Origin: Candidatus Adlerbacteria bacterium
GTDB lineage: Bacteria; Patescibacteriota; Minisyncoccia; Phycocordibacterales; SBAW01
Reading direction: 5' to 3'
Length of the DNA: 25,764 nucleotides
Assembly (NCBI GenBank): GCA_903840375.1
Contig: CAIMFR010000047.1
Span: 1-25,764 of the forward strand
Positions within the stretch are counted from its first letter, which is position 1. The number at the start of each line of letters is the position of its first letter. Of this stretch, positions 7,839 to 14,149 are shown piece by piece. The notes beneath the pieces were generated by a model. It searched no databases. It was not told the DNA's origin and saw nothing but the letters and a program-made list of their open reading frames with translations. Both the position numbers and the translations under genes were made by a program.

Positions 7839-9050
7839 TTATGTTGTTAGTTGAAACGATTGGCTCAACACCGACGAACGCAGAGACGCAAATAATTGCT
7901 CCTGTGAAGAAAAGAGGTTGTTTAGCTTTTCTGTATTTTCTTTGATTGCGTTGACCTTTTCTACAATTTCTTTTTGTTTTTCAAGGTCAGGTAGTCCATC
8001 TTTTACTGGCACTTTGACTGGTATTTTACGAATGAGTGTTTGGCTTATATTTGGTTGTGCACCTCCGAACGCTTGCTTTACCAACTCGTCGCGATAGAAA
8101 AACAGATACCAGTACATATACTCGTTCAAAACATTTTTATGCGGTGTTATAGCACAGACAGCTTGATTGGTTGAACTGCTACTTTTCAAAATACCAAGTT
8201 TGCCTACGGTTGCTCCGTACATCGCCATTAGGACTGTGCCGATTGGAAATACTTTCGCATTAGATTTTGTGATAGCTAGCTCGGTAATATGCTCCTCCGA
8301 TGAAGCAATAGCACGGTTATCGTTTAGCTCACCAGATTTCAGCCACATAATGTCGCCATCATAATAATCGCTACGAGAACGACTTGGTGTGCCTCCACTT
8401 GTGGTGTCGCATACTTCTTCAAGAGGGTATGTTTTCATAACTTCATCACCGAGAGTAGTGAGGAGTTCAGAAAATATGATTTTTGAAGTTCGCTTTTTGT
8501 TCTCGGCAATTCTACCAACAGCAGTTTCAGTTTCCGCAAAGACCTTATCCAACTTATCAGCAATACGTTTCTGCTCGGCAAGGTCTGGTTTGCCGTCCTT
8601 GAAAGGAAGGGGTATTTGAGTTGTCTCAACATCACTTTTTCGTATTGACGGTAAAGCCGATTTGTTAGCCCATTTGTTTAGGTCAAAACCTTGCATATAG
8701 TAGTAAAGGTACTTTGTGTCCACGTCTTTATTTGGCACTAGCACCATTACGTTATTATCTACGGTTGATGGTTTGCTCAAAATTCGTTTTTTGTTTGTTG
8801 CAATAGCCGCTCCAATTTTTGGAAAAATAATTGTACCTGCTGGATAGGTTTTTGCTTTGAGAGTTTTTACGTCATCTTCTGAAATTGAGTTATTGTGTTT
8901 GGTCATATACACCTCGTTGCCTTCCGAGTTCATATCGCCGACTTTGTAAAATGGGTATTTTTCATTTTTACGCCCCTGATGAGAATGGGGAAAGCCAAAA
9001 CCACCAGAGATGGTGCAAAATTCGCCAAGTTGTAATGTTTTCCATTCCAT
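7839..9050 (-). CDS. hsdS: Type I restriction-modification specificity subunit HsdS
   Basis: HsdS recognises the bipartite DNA target and directs both methylation and cleavage. The 403-residue protein has the usual two-fold layout: target recognition domain 1 (about 1-150), a conserved helical repeat with DLAEQKRIADKLDKV (about 157-205), target recognition domain 2 (about 208-345, containing TSGGTPSRSRSDYYDGDIMWLKSGEL), and a second helical repeat with DLEKQKEIVEKVNAI (about 350-403). The paired LP..DLEEQK-like spacers are typical. Two full recognition domains mean a complete subunit, not a half-HsdS. Only 2 nt separate its start from the hsdM stop. The target sequence cannot be read from the protein. 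Confidence 0.92.
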   Translation of the reverse strand: MEWKTLQLGEFCTISGGFGFPHSHQGRKNEKYPFYKVGDMNSEGNEVYMTKHNNSISEDDVKTLKAKTYPAGTIIFPKIGAAIATNKKRILSKPSTVDNNVMVLVPNKDVDTKYLYYYMQGFDLNKWANKSALPSIRKSDVETTQIPLPFKDGKPDLAEQKRIADKLDKVFAETETAVGRIAENKKRTSKIIFSELLTTLGDEVMKTYPLEEVCDTTSGGTPSRSRSDYYDGDIMWLKSGELNDNRAIASSEEHITELAITKSNAKVFPIGTVLMAMYGATVGKLGILKSSSSTNQAVCAITPHKNVLNEYMYWYLFFYRDELVKQAFGGAQPNISQTLIRKIPVKVPVKDGLPDLEKQKEIVEKVNAIKENTEKLNNLFSSQEQLFASLRSSVLSQSFQLTT

Positions 9051-9052
9051 AA

Positions 9053-10507
9053 TTATTTTTTCAGCACCTCTTTCAGAGACGAGAGCACATTATCTATTTC
9101 TGTTTGGTTCTTTTCAATTTCACCGAGTATCACGTCGGGGGTAAGGAGCGCATCTACATTGGCGAGTGTAGGGTTTTTGGGAGACAAGTCAAAACCTCGC
9201 TTTTTGATGTCGTCGATAGACACAATCCACGATGTGTCCGACACCTCGCGTTTTTTCCACTTTTCAAATACTTCATCAGTGTGCTCGTCCAAAAGAGTTT
9301 TCTTCTTTGTGAACTTACCGCTCAATTCGCCATACCAGATTTCTTTTGTTGAACCCGTCTTATCAAAGAAGACGAGGTTTGTTTTTACTCCTGCACCCAT
9401 TTGTGCAAATGCACCCTGTGGAAGTGAAATGATTGTGTGCACATTGAACTTCGTTAGAAGCTCTTCGCGGATACGCGCCATTGTGCCACCTCCAAAGAGA
9501 ATGTTTCCTTCGGGCAAGATAACACCACAACGTCCACCATTTTTGAGACGCTTCATTAGGTATTGAAGTGCAAGCCCTTCGGTTGCCGATACCTTTATTG
9601 GGTAGTTGTTTTGTACAGCTTCAGTTTCTTCTGCCCCGAATGGAGGGTTTGTCAGGATTACGTCCATCTTCGCGCTCTCTGGCATATTGTGAACGTCCTC
9701 CATAAAGGTATTGGAACGTGTGAGGTTTGGCACGAGTATGTGGTGCAGGATAAGGTTCATCGTCCCGATAAGGAACGGCAACGGCTTCTTTTCTTGTCCG
9801 TAAAATGTCTTTGTTTGTAGGGTACGCCACGCACGCACATCTTTTGCAGAGTTTTCGTAGAGATGATTGAAGCTTTCGACGAGGAAACCGCCAGAGCCAA
9901 CGAATGGGTCGAAGATCGTCTCGCCGATTTTAGGGTCAACGATTTTCACCATTAGTCGAATGACGGGGCGAGGAGTGTAGAACTCACCAGACCAGCCACC
10001 TTCACTTCCCATAGCTTGAAGTATTTCTTCGTAAACCTGCGAAAGTAGGTGTGTGTCTTGGAAGTGGTGCTTCTCAATCTTGTCGAGAATTTCTACAACA
10101 TCGAGCAGGTTATGGGGTGAGCGGATACGATTGCCAGACAACTCTCGGAAGATTTCACCGATTTTGTCTTTCTTCGGATCGCCTTTGAGTGCTTTGAGGT
10201 ACGGGAATAGCTTTATGTTGATGAAATGTATGAGTTCGTCTTTGTCTTTCCAGTCCTTCTTCGCCCACGAAGACCACTGGTACTCTTTGTCGATAACGCC
10301 CTTGTACTTTCTTCCCTCCGCTTCTTCAAGCTCTTTGAGCTGACCCTCTACGCCTTCAAAGACCTTCAAAAAAAGAAGCCACGAGAACTGCTCTATGTAG
10401 TCCTTTGCGCCAACACCATCATCACGACGCAATATATCGCAGACACGCTTGATGTCTGACTTGGTGAGTGCGTCCTTCGTAGGTTGTAGCTTGGTAATAG
10501 TTTTCAT
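9053..10507 (-). CDS. hsdM: Type I restriction-modification DNA methyltransferase HsdM
   Basis: HsdM is the adenine N6-methyltransferase subunit that protects host DNA and forms the core complex with HsdS. The 484-residue protein has the HsdM N-terminal helical domain (about 10-140), the EFYTPRPV entry motif (about 175-182), the S-adenosylmethionine motif I FDPFVGSGGF (199-208), and the catalytic motif IV NPPFG (287-291). The C-terminal helices contact HsdS. Its ATG overlaps the stop of the upstream helix-turn-helix gene (ATGA), indicating translational coupling. The length and motifs are normal for the family, so the gene appears intact. Confidence 0.95.
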   Translation of the reverse strand: MKTITKLQPTKDALTKSDIKRVCDILRRDDGVGAKDYIEQFSWLLFLKVFEGVEGQLKELEEAEGRKYKGVIDKEYQWSSWAKKDWKDKDELIHFINIKLFPYLKALKGDPKKDKIGEIFRELSGNRIRSPHNLLDVVEILDKIEKHHFQDTHLLSQVYEEILQAMGSEGGWSGEFYTPRPVIRLMVKIVDPKIGETIFDPFVGSGGFLVESFNHLYENSAKDVRAWRTLQTKTFYGQEKKPLPFLIGTMNLILHHILVPNLTRSNTFMEDVHNMPESAKMDVILTNPPFGAEETEAVQNNYPIKVSATEGLALQYLMKRLKNGGRCGVILPEGNILFGGGTMARIREELLTKFNVHTIISLPQGAFAQMGAGVKTNLVFFDKTGSTKEIWYGELSGKFTKKKTLLDEHTDEVFEKWKKREVSDTSWIVSIDDIKKRGFDLSPKNPTLANVDALLTPDVILGEIEKNQTEIDNVLSSLKEVLKK

Positions 10508-10692
10508 TTTTTGTTTTTTGTACGTTTGTTCGTATCAGGTGAAAGAAACTCATCGAGGTCTTCCTCTCGAATACGCCAATTTCCTATCTTCGTTGCCTTC
10601 AATTTGCCACCGTGAATATAGCGGAAAATTGTACGCTCGCTCACTTTCAGGATTTCTGCCACTTCTTTGAGTGTAAATACTCGGTCTTTCAT
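10504..10692 (-). CDS. Small helix-turn-helix DNA-binding protein, leader gene of the hsd operon
   Basis: The 62-residue protein is almost entirely one excisionase/MerR-type winged helix (HTH_17): VFTLKEVAEILKVSERTIFR followed by YIHGGKLKATKIGNWRIREEDLDEFL, with a basic tail TNKRTKNKK. This family includes excisionases and small transcription regulators. As first gene of the operon, 28 nt downstream of a good promoter and coupled to hsdM by an ATGA overlap, it most likely controls restriction-modification expression, though an excisionase role for the island cannot be excluded. The open frame extends upstream to 10755, across the promoter, so the ATG at 10692 is preferred. Confidence 0.85.
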   Translation of the reverse strand: MKDRVFTLKEVAEILKVSERTIFRYIHGGKLKATKIGNWRIREEDLDEFLSPDTNKRTKNKK

Positions 10693-10788
10693 TGTTTTGT
10701 CATATTTCCTAAATGTCGCATTTACTATTGTAATACAACGGTTTTCAAATGGCAAGAAATGTCAAGGTAGTGTAAATACTGTAAATAG
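10670..10788. repeat. 12-bp direct repeats flanking the hsd promoter (possible operators)
   Basis: AGTGTAAATACT occurs at 10670-10681 (over the start of the regulator gene) and at 10769-10780 (upstream of the -35), with a further partial copy TGTAAATAG directly abutting at 10780-10788. The repeats bracket the hsd promoter and are candidate binding sites for the helix-turn-helix protein; this is inference. Confidence 0.4.
10727..10755 (-). promoter_or_regulatory. hsd operon promoter
   Basis: On the minus strand TTGCCA (10750-10755), a 17-nt spacer and TACAAT (10727-10732) precede the regulator gene start at 10692. The predicted transcript begins about 10720 with a short leader carrying an AGGAA element. 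Confidence 0.6.
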
Positions 10789-10790
10789 GG

Positions 10791-10800
10791 CTGTGGATAA
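10791..10800 (-). promoter_or_regulatory. DnaA-box-like sequence
   Basis: The minus strand reads TTATCCACAG, an exact consensus DnaA box. A related copy, CTATCCACAG, is on the minus strand at 11279-11288, and the 11-mer GGCTGTGGATA is shared by both places (10789-10799 and 11277-11287). It may be a replication or regulatory site, or chance. Confidence 0.35.
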
Positions 10801-10807
10801 GGGTTTC

Positions 10808-10836
10808 TTGCATATCGTGAGTAATTTTTCTATAAT
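10808..10836 (+). promoter_or_regulatory. Strong plus-strand promoter divergent from the hsd operon
   Basis: TTGCAT (10808-10813), a 17-nt spacer and a perfect TATAAT (10831-10836) predict a transcript starting near 10842. No convincing ORF follows directly. Confidence 0.6.
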
Positions 10837-10841
10837 AATTA

Positions 10842-11047
10842 GGTGCTCCTTGAAAAGCTGAATAATAGTCGCAACGTGGTAGCACTTGTGCTCCCCTCAA
10901 TACAATGAGGCAGACGTTCGACAAACTGCGAGGATAATACAATACCGAGAGCAGTATCATCACACACTTTTTTGTGGTGGTTCTACTTTCCGTATTGTTT
11001 TTTTGTTTATGAGTAGAGCCGACCCCCAAAAAAGGTGTCGGCTTTTC
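10842..11047 (+). ncRNA. Candidate small RNA or long leader of the recombinase module
   Basis: Between the promoter and a Rho-independent terminator lies about 200 nt with several small hairpins: GTGCT (10843-10847) with AGCAC (10881-10885), CCTCA/TGAGG (10895-10899/10906-10910), GCAG/CTGC (10910-10913/10926-10929), and ACAATAC/GTATTGT (10939-10945/10992-10998), the last running into seven or so T residues. The frame open through here (from a TTG at 10886) has no recognisable protein character. I see either a non-coding RNA or an attenuated leader for the downstream genes. Confidence 0.4.
11017..11047 (+). terminator. Rho-independent terminator
   Basis: AGCCGAC (11017-11023) pairs with GTCGGCT (11037-11043), followed by TTTT (11043-11046). 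It would end the transcript that begins near 10842. Confidence 0.6.
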
Positions 11048-11125
11048 TTGTATGCACTCTCACCTAAATTGAAAAAATACTCGCGGAGATCCGTCCTTCA
11101 AGTGCAAAGACGTAAAACTGGCCTT

Positions 11126-11296
11126 ATGCCCAATGGGGCTCACATGCGAAAGCTGGAAAAACAAGTTGCCCACTCTTGCCAGCCGTCTGATGTGCGTCGC
11201 ATTGAACAACAAAATGAACCGCGCGGTCATAAAAGCAACACTATTTCTTTCTCTTACTTATCAGAAGGAAAAGTGGGGCTGTGGATAGAGAAATAA
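11126..11296 (+). CDS. Doubtful small ORF upstream of the recombinase module
   Basis: An open frame ends at 11296; from the ATG at 11126 it would give 56 residues starting MPNGAHMRKLEKQVAH, or 75 from a TTG at 11069. It is polar and has no recognised motif and no Shine-Dalgarno. It is listed only because the stretch 11048-11309 otherwise holds no gene. It may be a remnant or non-coding leader. Confidence 0.2.
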   Translation: MPNGAHMRKLEKQVAHSCQPSDVRRIEQQNEPRGHKSNTISFSYLSEGKVGLWIEK

Positions 11297-11309
11297 CAAA
11301 TAAAAAACT

Positions 11310-11582
11310 ATGAACACAAGCGCAACAACTTTTTTCGCAAATGAAATTATCGTCATTCACACTTACGATGGTCATTTGCTTACCATTGAGCAATCAAAGA
11401 AGATACTCAATGACCCCACGCTCACCGATGAGCAGGTTACGGAAATCCGAGACGGTTTTCGTCATCTTGCAGAAGTCATATTTGATAAGTGGATGGAAGA
11501 ACGAAAAGCGTTGAACAAAAAGAAGCTGGAAGAAAGAAATGAACTAGTCGTTGGTGGTGTTCCTGATACTATAAAAATATGA
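11310..11582 (+). CDS. Small hypothetical protein coupled to the recombinase
   Basis: The 90-residue acidic and lysine-rich protein begins MNTSATTFFANEIIVIHTYD; it has a short beta-like N-terminus, then a helix-rich stretch LTDEQVTEIRDGFRHLAEVI, and a charged helix MEERKALNKKKLEERNE. Its TGA overlaps the recombinase ATG (ATGA at 11579-11582), so the two are translationally coupled. It may be an accessory or directionality factor, but the sequence does not show this. I do not recognise the family. Confidence 0.7.
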   Translation: MNTSATTFFANEIIVIHTYDGHLLTIEQSKKILNDPTLTDEQVTEIRDGFRHLAEVIFDKWMEERKALNKKKLEERNELVVGGVPDTIKI

Positions 11583-13077
11583 AAGCAATTATTTACATAC
11601 GAGTAAGCTCGGACGAACAAGTCAAAGGAACTTCTCTTGATTATCAAGAGGAGATTTGTCGTAAATACTGCAAGGAGAAAAACATCGAGGTCTTGGAGGT
11701 GTTCCGTGAGGAAGGTGCTTCTGCAAAGTCGACAAAGCGCGTTGAGTTTCTTCGTGCTATTGAATACTGCCGAAAAAATAAGGGTAAGGTACAAGCGTTT
11801 GTTGTTGCAAAAGTAGATCGCTTCGCTCGCAATACAGAAGACCACTATATGGTTCGTAAAGTGCTAAAGGTATGCTCGCCATATTTTCAGAGTTCGATAA
11901 CAGTATCCGTATGCAACGCTGTTCCGACGGTATGTACAAGCGAATACAAGGGGGTATTTATCCGTGGCACCCACCTGTTGGATACTTATGCAAAAACTTC
12001 AAGAAACAAGGGTTGAAGAAAACTGAACCTGACGACCCACACCCAGTAACATTTTCTATTCTCCAAAATGCACTTCGAGAGATGGCGTCGGGCTTATACA
12101 ACAAAGCTAGTTTTGGTCGCCGATTAGATGAACTCGGTTTAGCAAAAGCGAGAGGTAAGAAAACGTCGTCGCAATTTGTGGACGCTATTTTGGAAGAAAA
12201 GCGTTTGAAGTTTTATGCAGGTTGGCTCGCAGATCCGCGTGAAGGTGGCTGGATTAGAGCAATGCACAAGCCAATTATTACTGACGAAGAAGTGCATAAA
12301 ATCCTTGCTCATTTGAGTGGCAAGCGACGTACAGAAACTCACAACAGCCATAACCCAATGTTTCCTCTTCGTGGCTGGGCTCTTTGTAGTGAATGTGGTC
12401 GCAAACTCACTGGAAGCTCGTCTACGGGCGAACACGGCGAAAGCTATCCTTTCTATCACTGCTATTACAAACAGTGCCCTATGAAGGGTAAAACCATACG
12501 CAAGGCGGATTTGGAAAAAGCATTTACCGAACACCTTGAAAAAGTAACACCCGTAGAAAAGTGGCTTGTGTACTTCAAGGAGACAACGATAGACCTTTGG
12601 AAAGAACAGGGTATGTCTTTTGAGAAAGAAGCAGAGGCGTACACGCGCCAACTCAAAATGTTTGAAGATAAGCGAAAGCGTATTTTTGATGCACGCGAAG
12701 ACGGCTCGTATAGCAAGGAGGAGTTTCAGGAACGAAAGGAAGAAATCGAGAACGACATACTCGCCACGAAAATCTCGTTGAGCGAGGCGAAGATAGAACA
12801 ATTCGACATTGAAGCCGCCGTAACGTACGCCACGGACTTTATTCGTGATTTAGCACGTCAGTGGACAGACTTACCGCACAAACTACAACCGAAGTTCCAA
12901 AACCTTGTCTTTCCAGCAGGATTTACCTACGACAGAAAAACAGGAGTTGGAACTCCCAAACTAGGTTATATCTACGAACTAAATCGGACATCTAGTGTCC
13001 AAAATACAACTGTGGTGGACCCAAGCGGGCTCGAACCGCTTACCTCCTCATTGCAAATGAGGCGCTCTACCAGATGA
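11579..13077 (+). pseudogene. Serine site-specific recombinase, broken by internal deletion and frameshift
   Basis: The first frame (from the ATG at 11579) gives the N-terminal resolvase domain: MKAIIYIRVSSDEQ with the catalytic serine, a YCKEKNIEVLEVFREEG segment, and VVAKVDRFARNTEDHY with the catalytic arginines. It then loses homology after about residue 100. A second frame picks up as MLAIFSEFDNSIRMQRCSDGM (from 11872) and continues with the recombinase domain (GGIYPWHPPVGYL), a zinc ribbon (CSEC ... YKQCPMKGK) and a coiled-coil region (about 12600-12790). About 25 residues normally present between the two (the YGV..SVTEP..PTGKLMEG-type segment) are missing, and the junction near 11870 shifts the frame. 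The last 20 codons read the antisense of tRNA-Ala. As sequenced it cannot make an active recombinase, unless the junction is an assembly error. Confidence 0.85.
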
Positions 13078-13088
13078 GCTATGGGCCC
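13013..13088 (-). tRNA. tRNA-Ala (anticodon TGC)
   Basis: The minus strand folds into a full 76-nt cloverleaf: acceptor GGGCCCA/TGGGTCC with the G3-U70 pair that identifies alanine tRNAs, D-arm AGCTC...GAGC, anticodon stem CCTCA/TGAGG with loop TTTGCAA (anticodon TGC), T-arm GCGGTTCGAGCCCGC, discriminator A and an encoded CCA. It is intact. Its 3' end faces the recombinase, so this gene is the probable attachment site of the island. Confidence 0.97.
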
Positions 13089-13173
13089 TTTAGTAACTAT
13101 TACAGAACATATCATTTATAGCACGTCTAACGGCAGCGACCAAGTCGCAAAATATGCGAGACAAAAAGCCAAA

Positions 13174-14145
13174 CTAGGCGCGTTTGGTTGAACATGCCAG
13201 CGTAATGGCGTGATCTAGGAAATCGGACAAGCTAGCTCCTATCGCATAGAGAGCCTTCGGCAACAGCGATTCTTTTGTCATACCGGGCAGAGTGTTCACT
13301 TCCAAGAAATAAATACCGCGCTTGCTAACGATGAAGTCTGAGCGCGAATAATGTGATAGGCCGAGACCTTCGTGAACCGTGCGCGCAATGTGTTCCAATG
13401 TAGCCTTTTCTTTTGGCGTGAAGTTGCCGGGACATCTCTCGAGGCTCTCGCCTCCGTACTTCGCATCGTAGGAAAAAAAGTCATGCTCCTGTGGTGGCAC
13501 TATCTCGATTGGCAAAAGCGTATAGGTCTTTTGGCCGCGGAACGCATCGATGACACCAACCGTCGCTTCCCTGCCCGCAATATATTCTTCGATCAATACT
13601 CGCGGAGATACTGCTGCTGCACGGCCGAGTGCGTCGTGCATCTCCTGAAATGAGCCAACTTTCGAAACCCCGACAGACGATCCACCGATGACCGGCTTAA
13701 CTATTGCCGGATGCGGGAAAGATCTGAACAATGAATATGCAGTCTCTTCGACATGATCTTCCGGCTCGACCACGACACCGTGTGCAACTTTGACACCGAG
13801 CTTTATGACCGCCTCGCGCGTCTGATGTTTGTTGAAAGCGACAGCCGAAGCAAATGAGTCCGAACCTGTGTATGGTATTGCCAATGCTTGGAGCAGCCGC
13901 TGCACTTGTCCGTCCTCGCCGTACTCGCCATGCAGAACGTTGAATGCCACACCAACGCCGCGAAGCGCCTTTTCCGGAGTGACAGTGACACCGTGCACAT
14001 TCCACTCGCCAGTGCGGGAAATGAAAATATCGCGCGGATCGTACTTCTCACGGTTGAGTTCGGCAAGCACATTCGCGCCGCTTTTCAGTGACACTTCATA
14101 CTCGCTCGACGGACCGCCGCGTAAAACACCGACAACTGTTCGCAT
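13174..14145 (-). CDS. ddl: D-alanine--D-alanine ligase
   Basis: This ATP-grasp enzyme joins two D-alanines for peptidoglycan precursors in the cytoplasm. The 323-residue protein shows the family hallmarks: GGPSSEYEVSLKSG near the N-terminus, FNVLHGEYGEDGQ, AIVKPVIGGSSVGVSKV (ATP-binding loop), EEYIAGREATVGV, and the metal-binding end RSDFIVSKRGIYFLEVNTLPGMT. Length and motifs are normal. The ATG at 14145 is preferred over longer frames because TACAAT ends exactly 6 nt before it and the homology begins at MRTVVGVLRGG. It starts 4 nt after the uvrC stop, so it can be read both from the uvrC promoter and from its own internal one. Confidence 0.95.
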   Translation of the reverse strand: MRTVVGVLRGGPSSEYEVSLKSGANVLAELNREKYDPRDIFISRTGEWNVHGVTVTPEKALRGVGVAFNVLHGEYGEDGQVQRLLQALAIPYTGSDSFASAVAFNKHQTREAVIKLGVKVAHGVVVEPEDHVEETAYSLFRSFPHPAIVKPVIGGSSVGVSKVGSFQEMHDALGRAAAVSPRVLIEEYIAGREATVGVIDAFRGQKTYTLLPIEIVPPQEHDFFSYDAKYGGESLERCPGNFTPKEKATLEHIARTVHEGLGLSHYSRSDFIVSKRGIYFLEVNTLPGMTKESLLPKALYAIGASLSDFLDHAITLACSTKRA

Positions 14146-14149
14146 GTTT

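Larger units (their letters stand above)
1..13012. mobile_element. Right-hand part of an island integrated at tRNA-Ala
   Basis: The stretch holds a serine recombinase (broken), a type I restriction-modification operon with extra nuclease genes, candidate non-coding RNAs and hypothetical proteins, and it ends at the 3' end of tRNA-Ala. It is visibly more AT-rich than the housekeeping region to the right. A recombinase next to the 3' end of a tRNA gene is the usual layout of an integrated element, with the crossover inside the tRNA 3' half, so the true right boundary lies somewhere in 13013-13077. The left boundary and second attachment site are not in the window: I found no second copy of the tRNA 3' end here. 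No conjugation, plasmid replication or phage structural gene is visible, so it could equally be a defence island left behind by a decayed element. Confidence 0.65.

Noticed and set aside
10745..11029. Open frame on the minus strand across the intergenic region
   Set aside because: It overlaps two promoters and the plus-strand terminator, has no ribosome site and no protein-like composition.
11579..12016. Programmed ribosomal frameshift joining the two recombinase halves
   Set aside because: No slippery heptamer is seen at the junction, and about 25 residues of the conserved catalytic domain are missing, which a frameshift alone would not restore.
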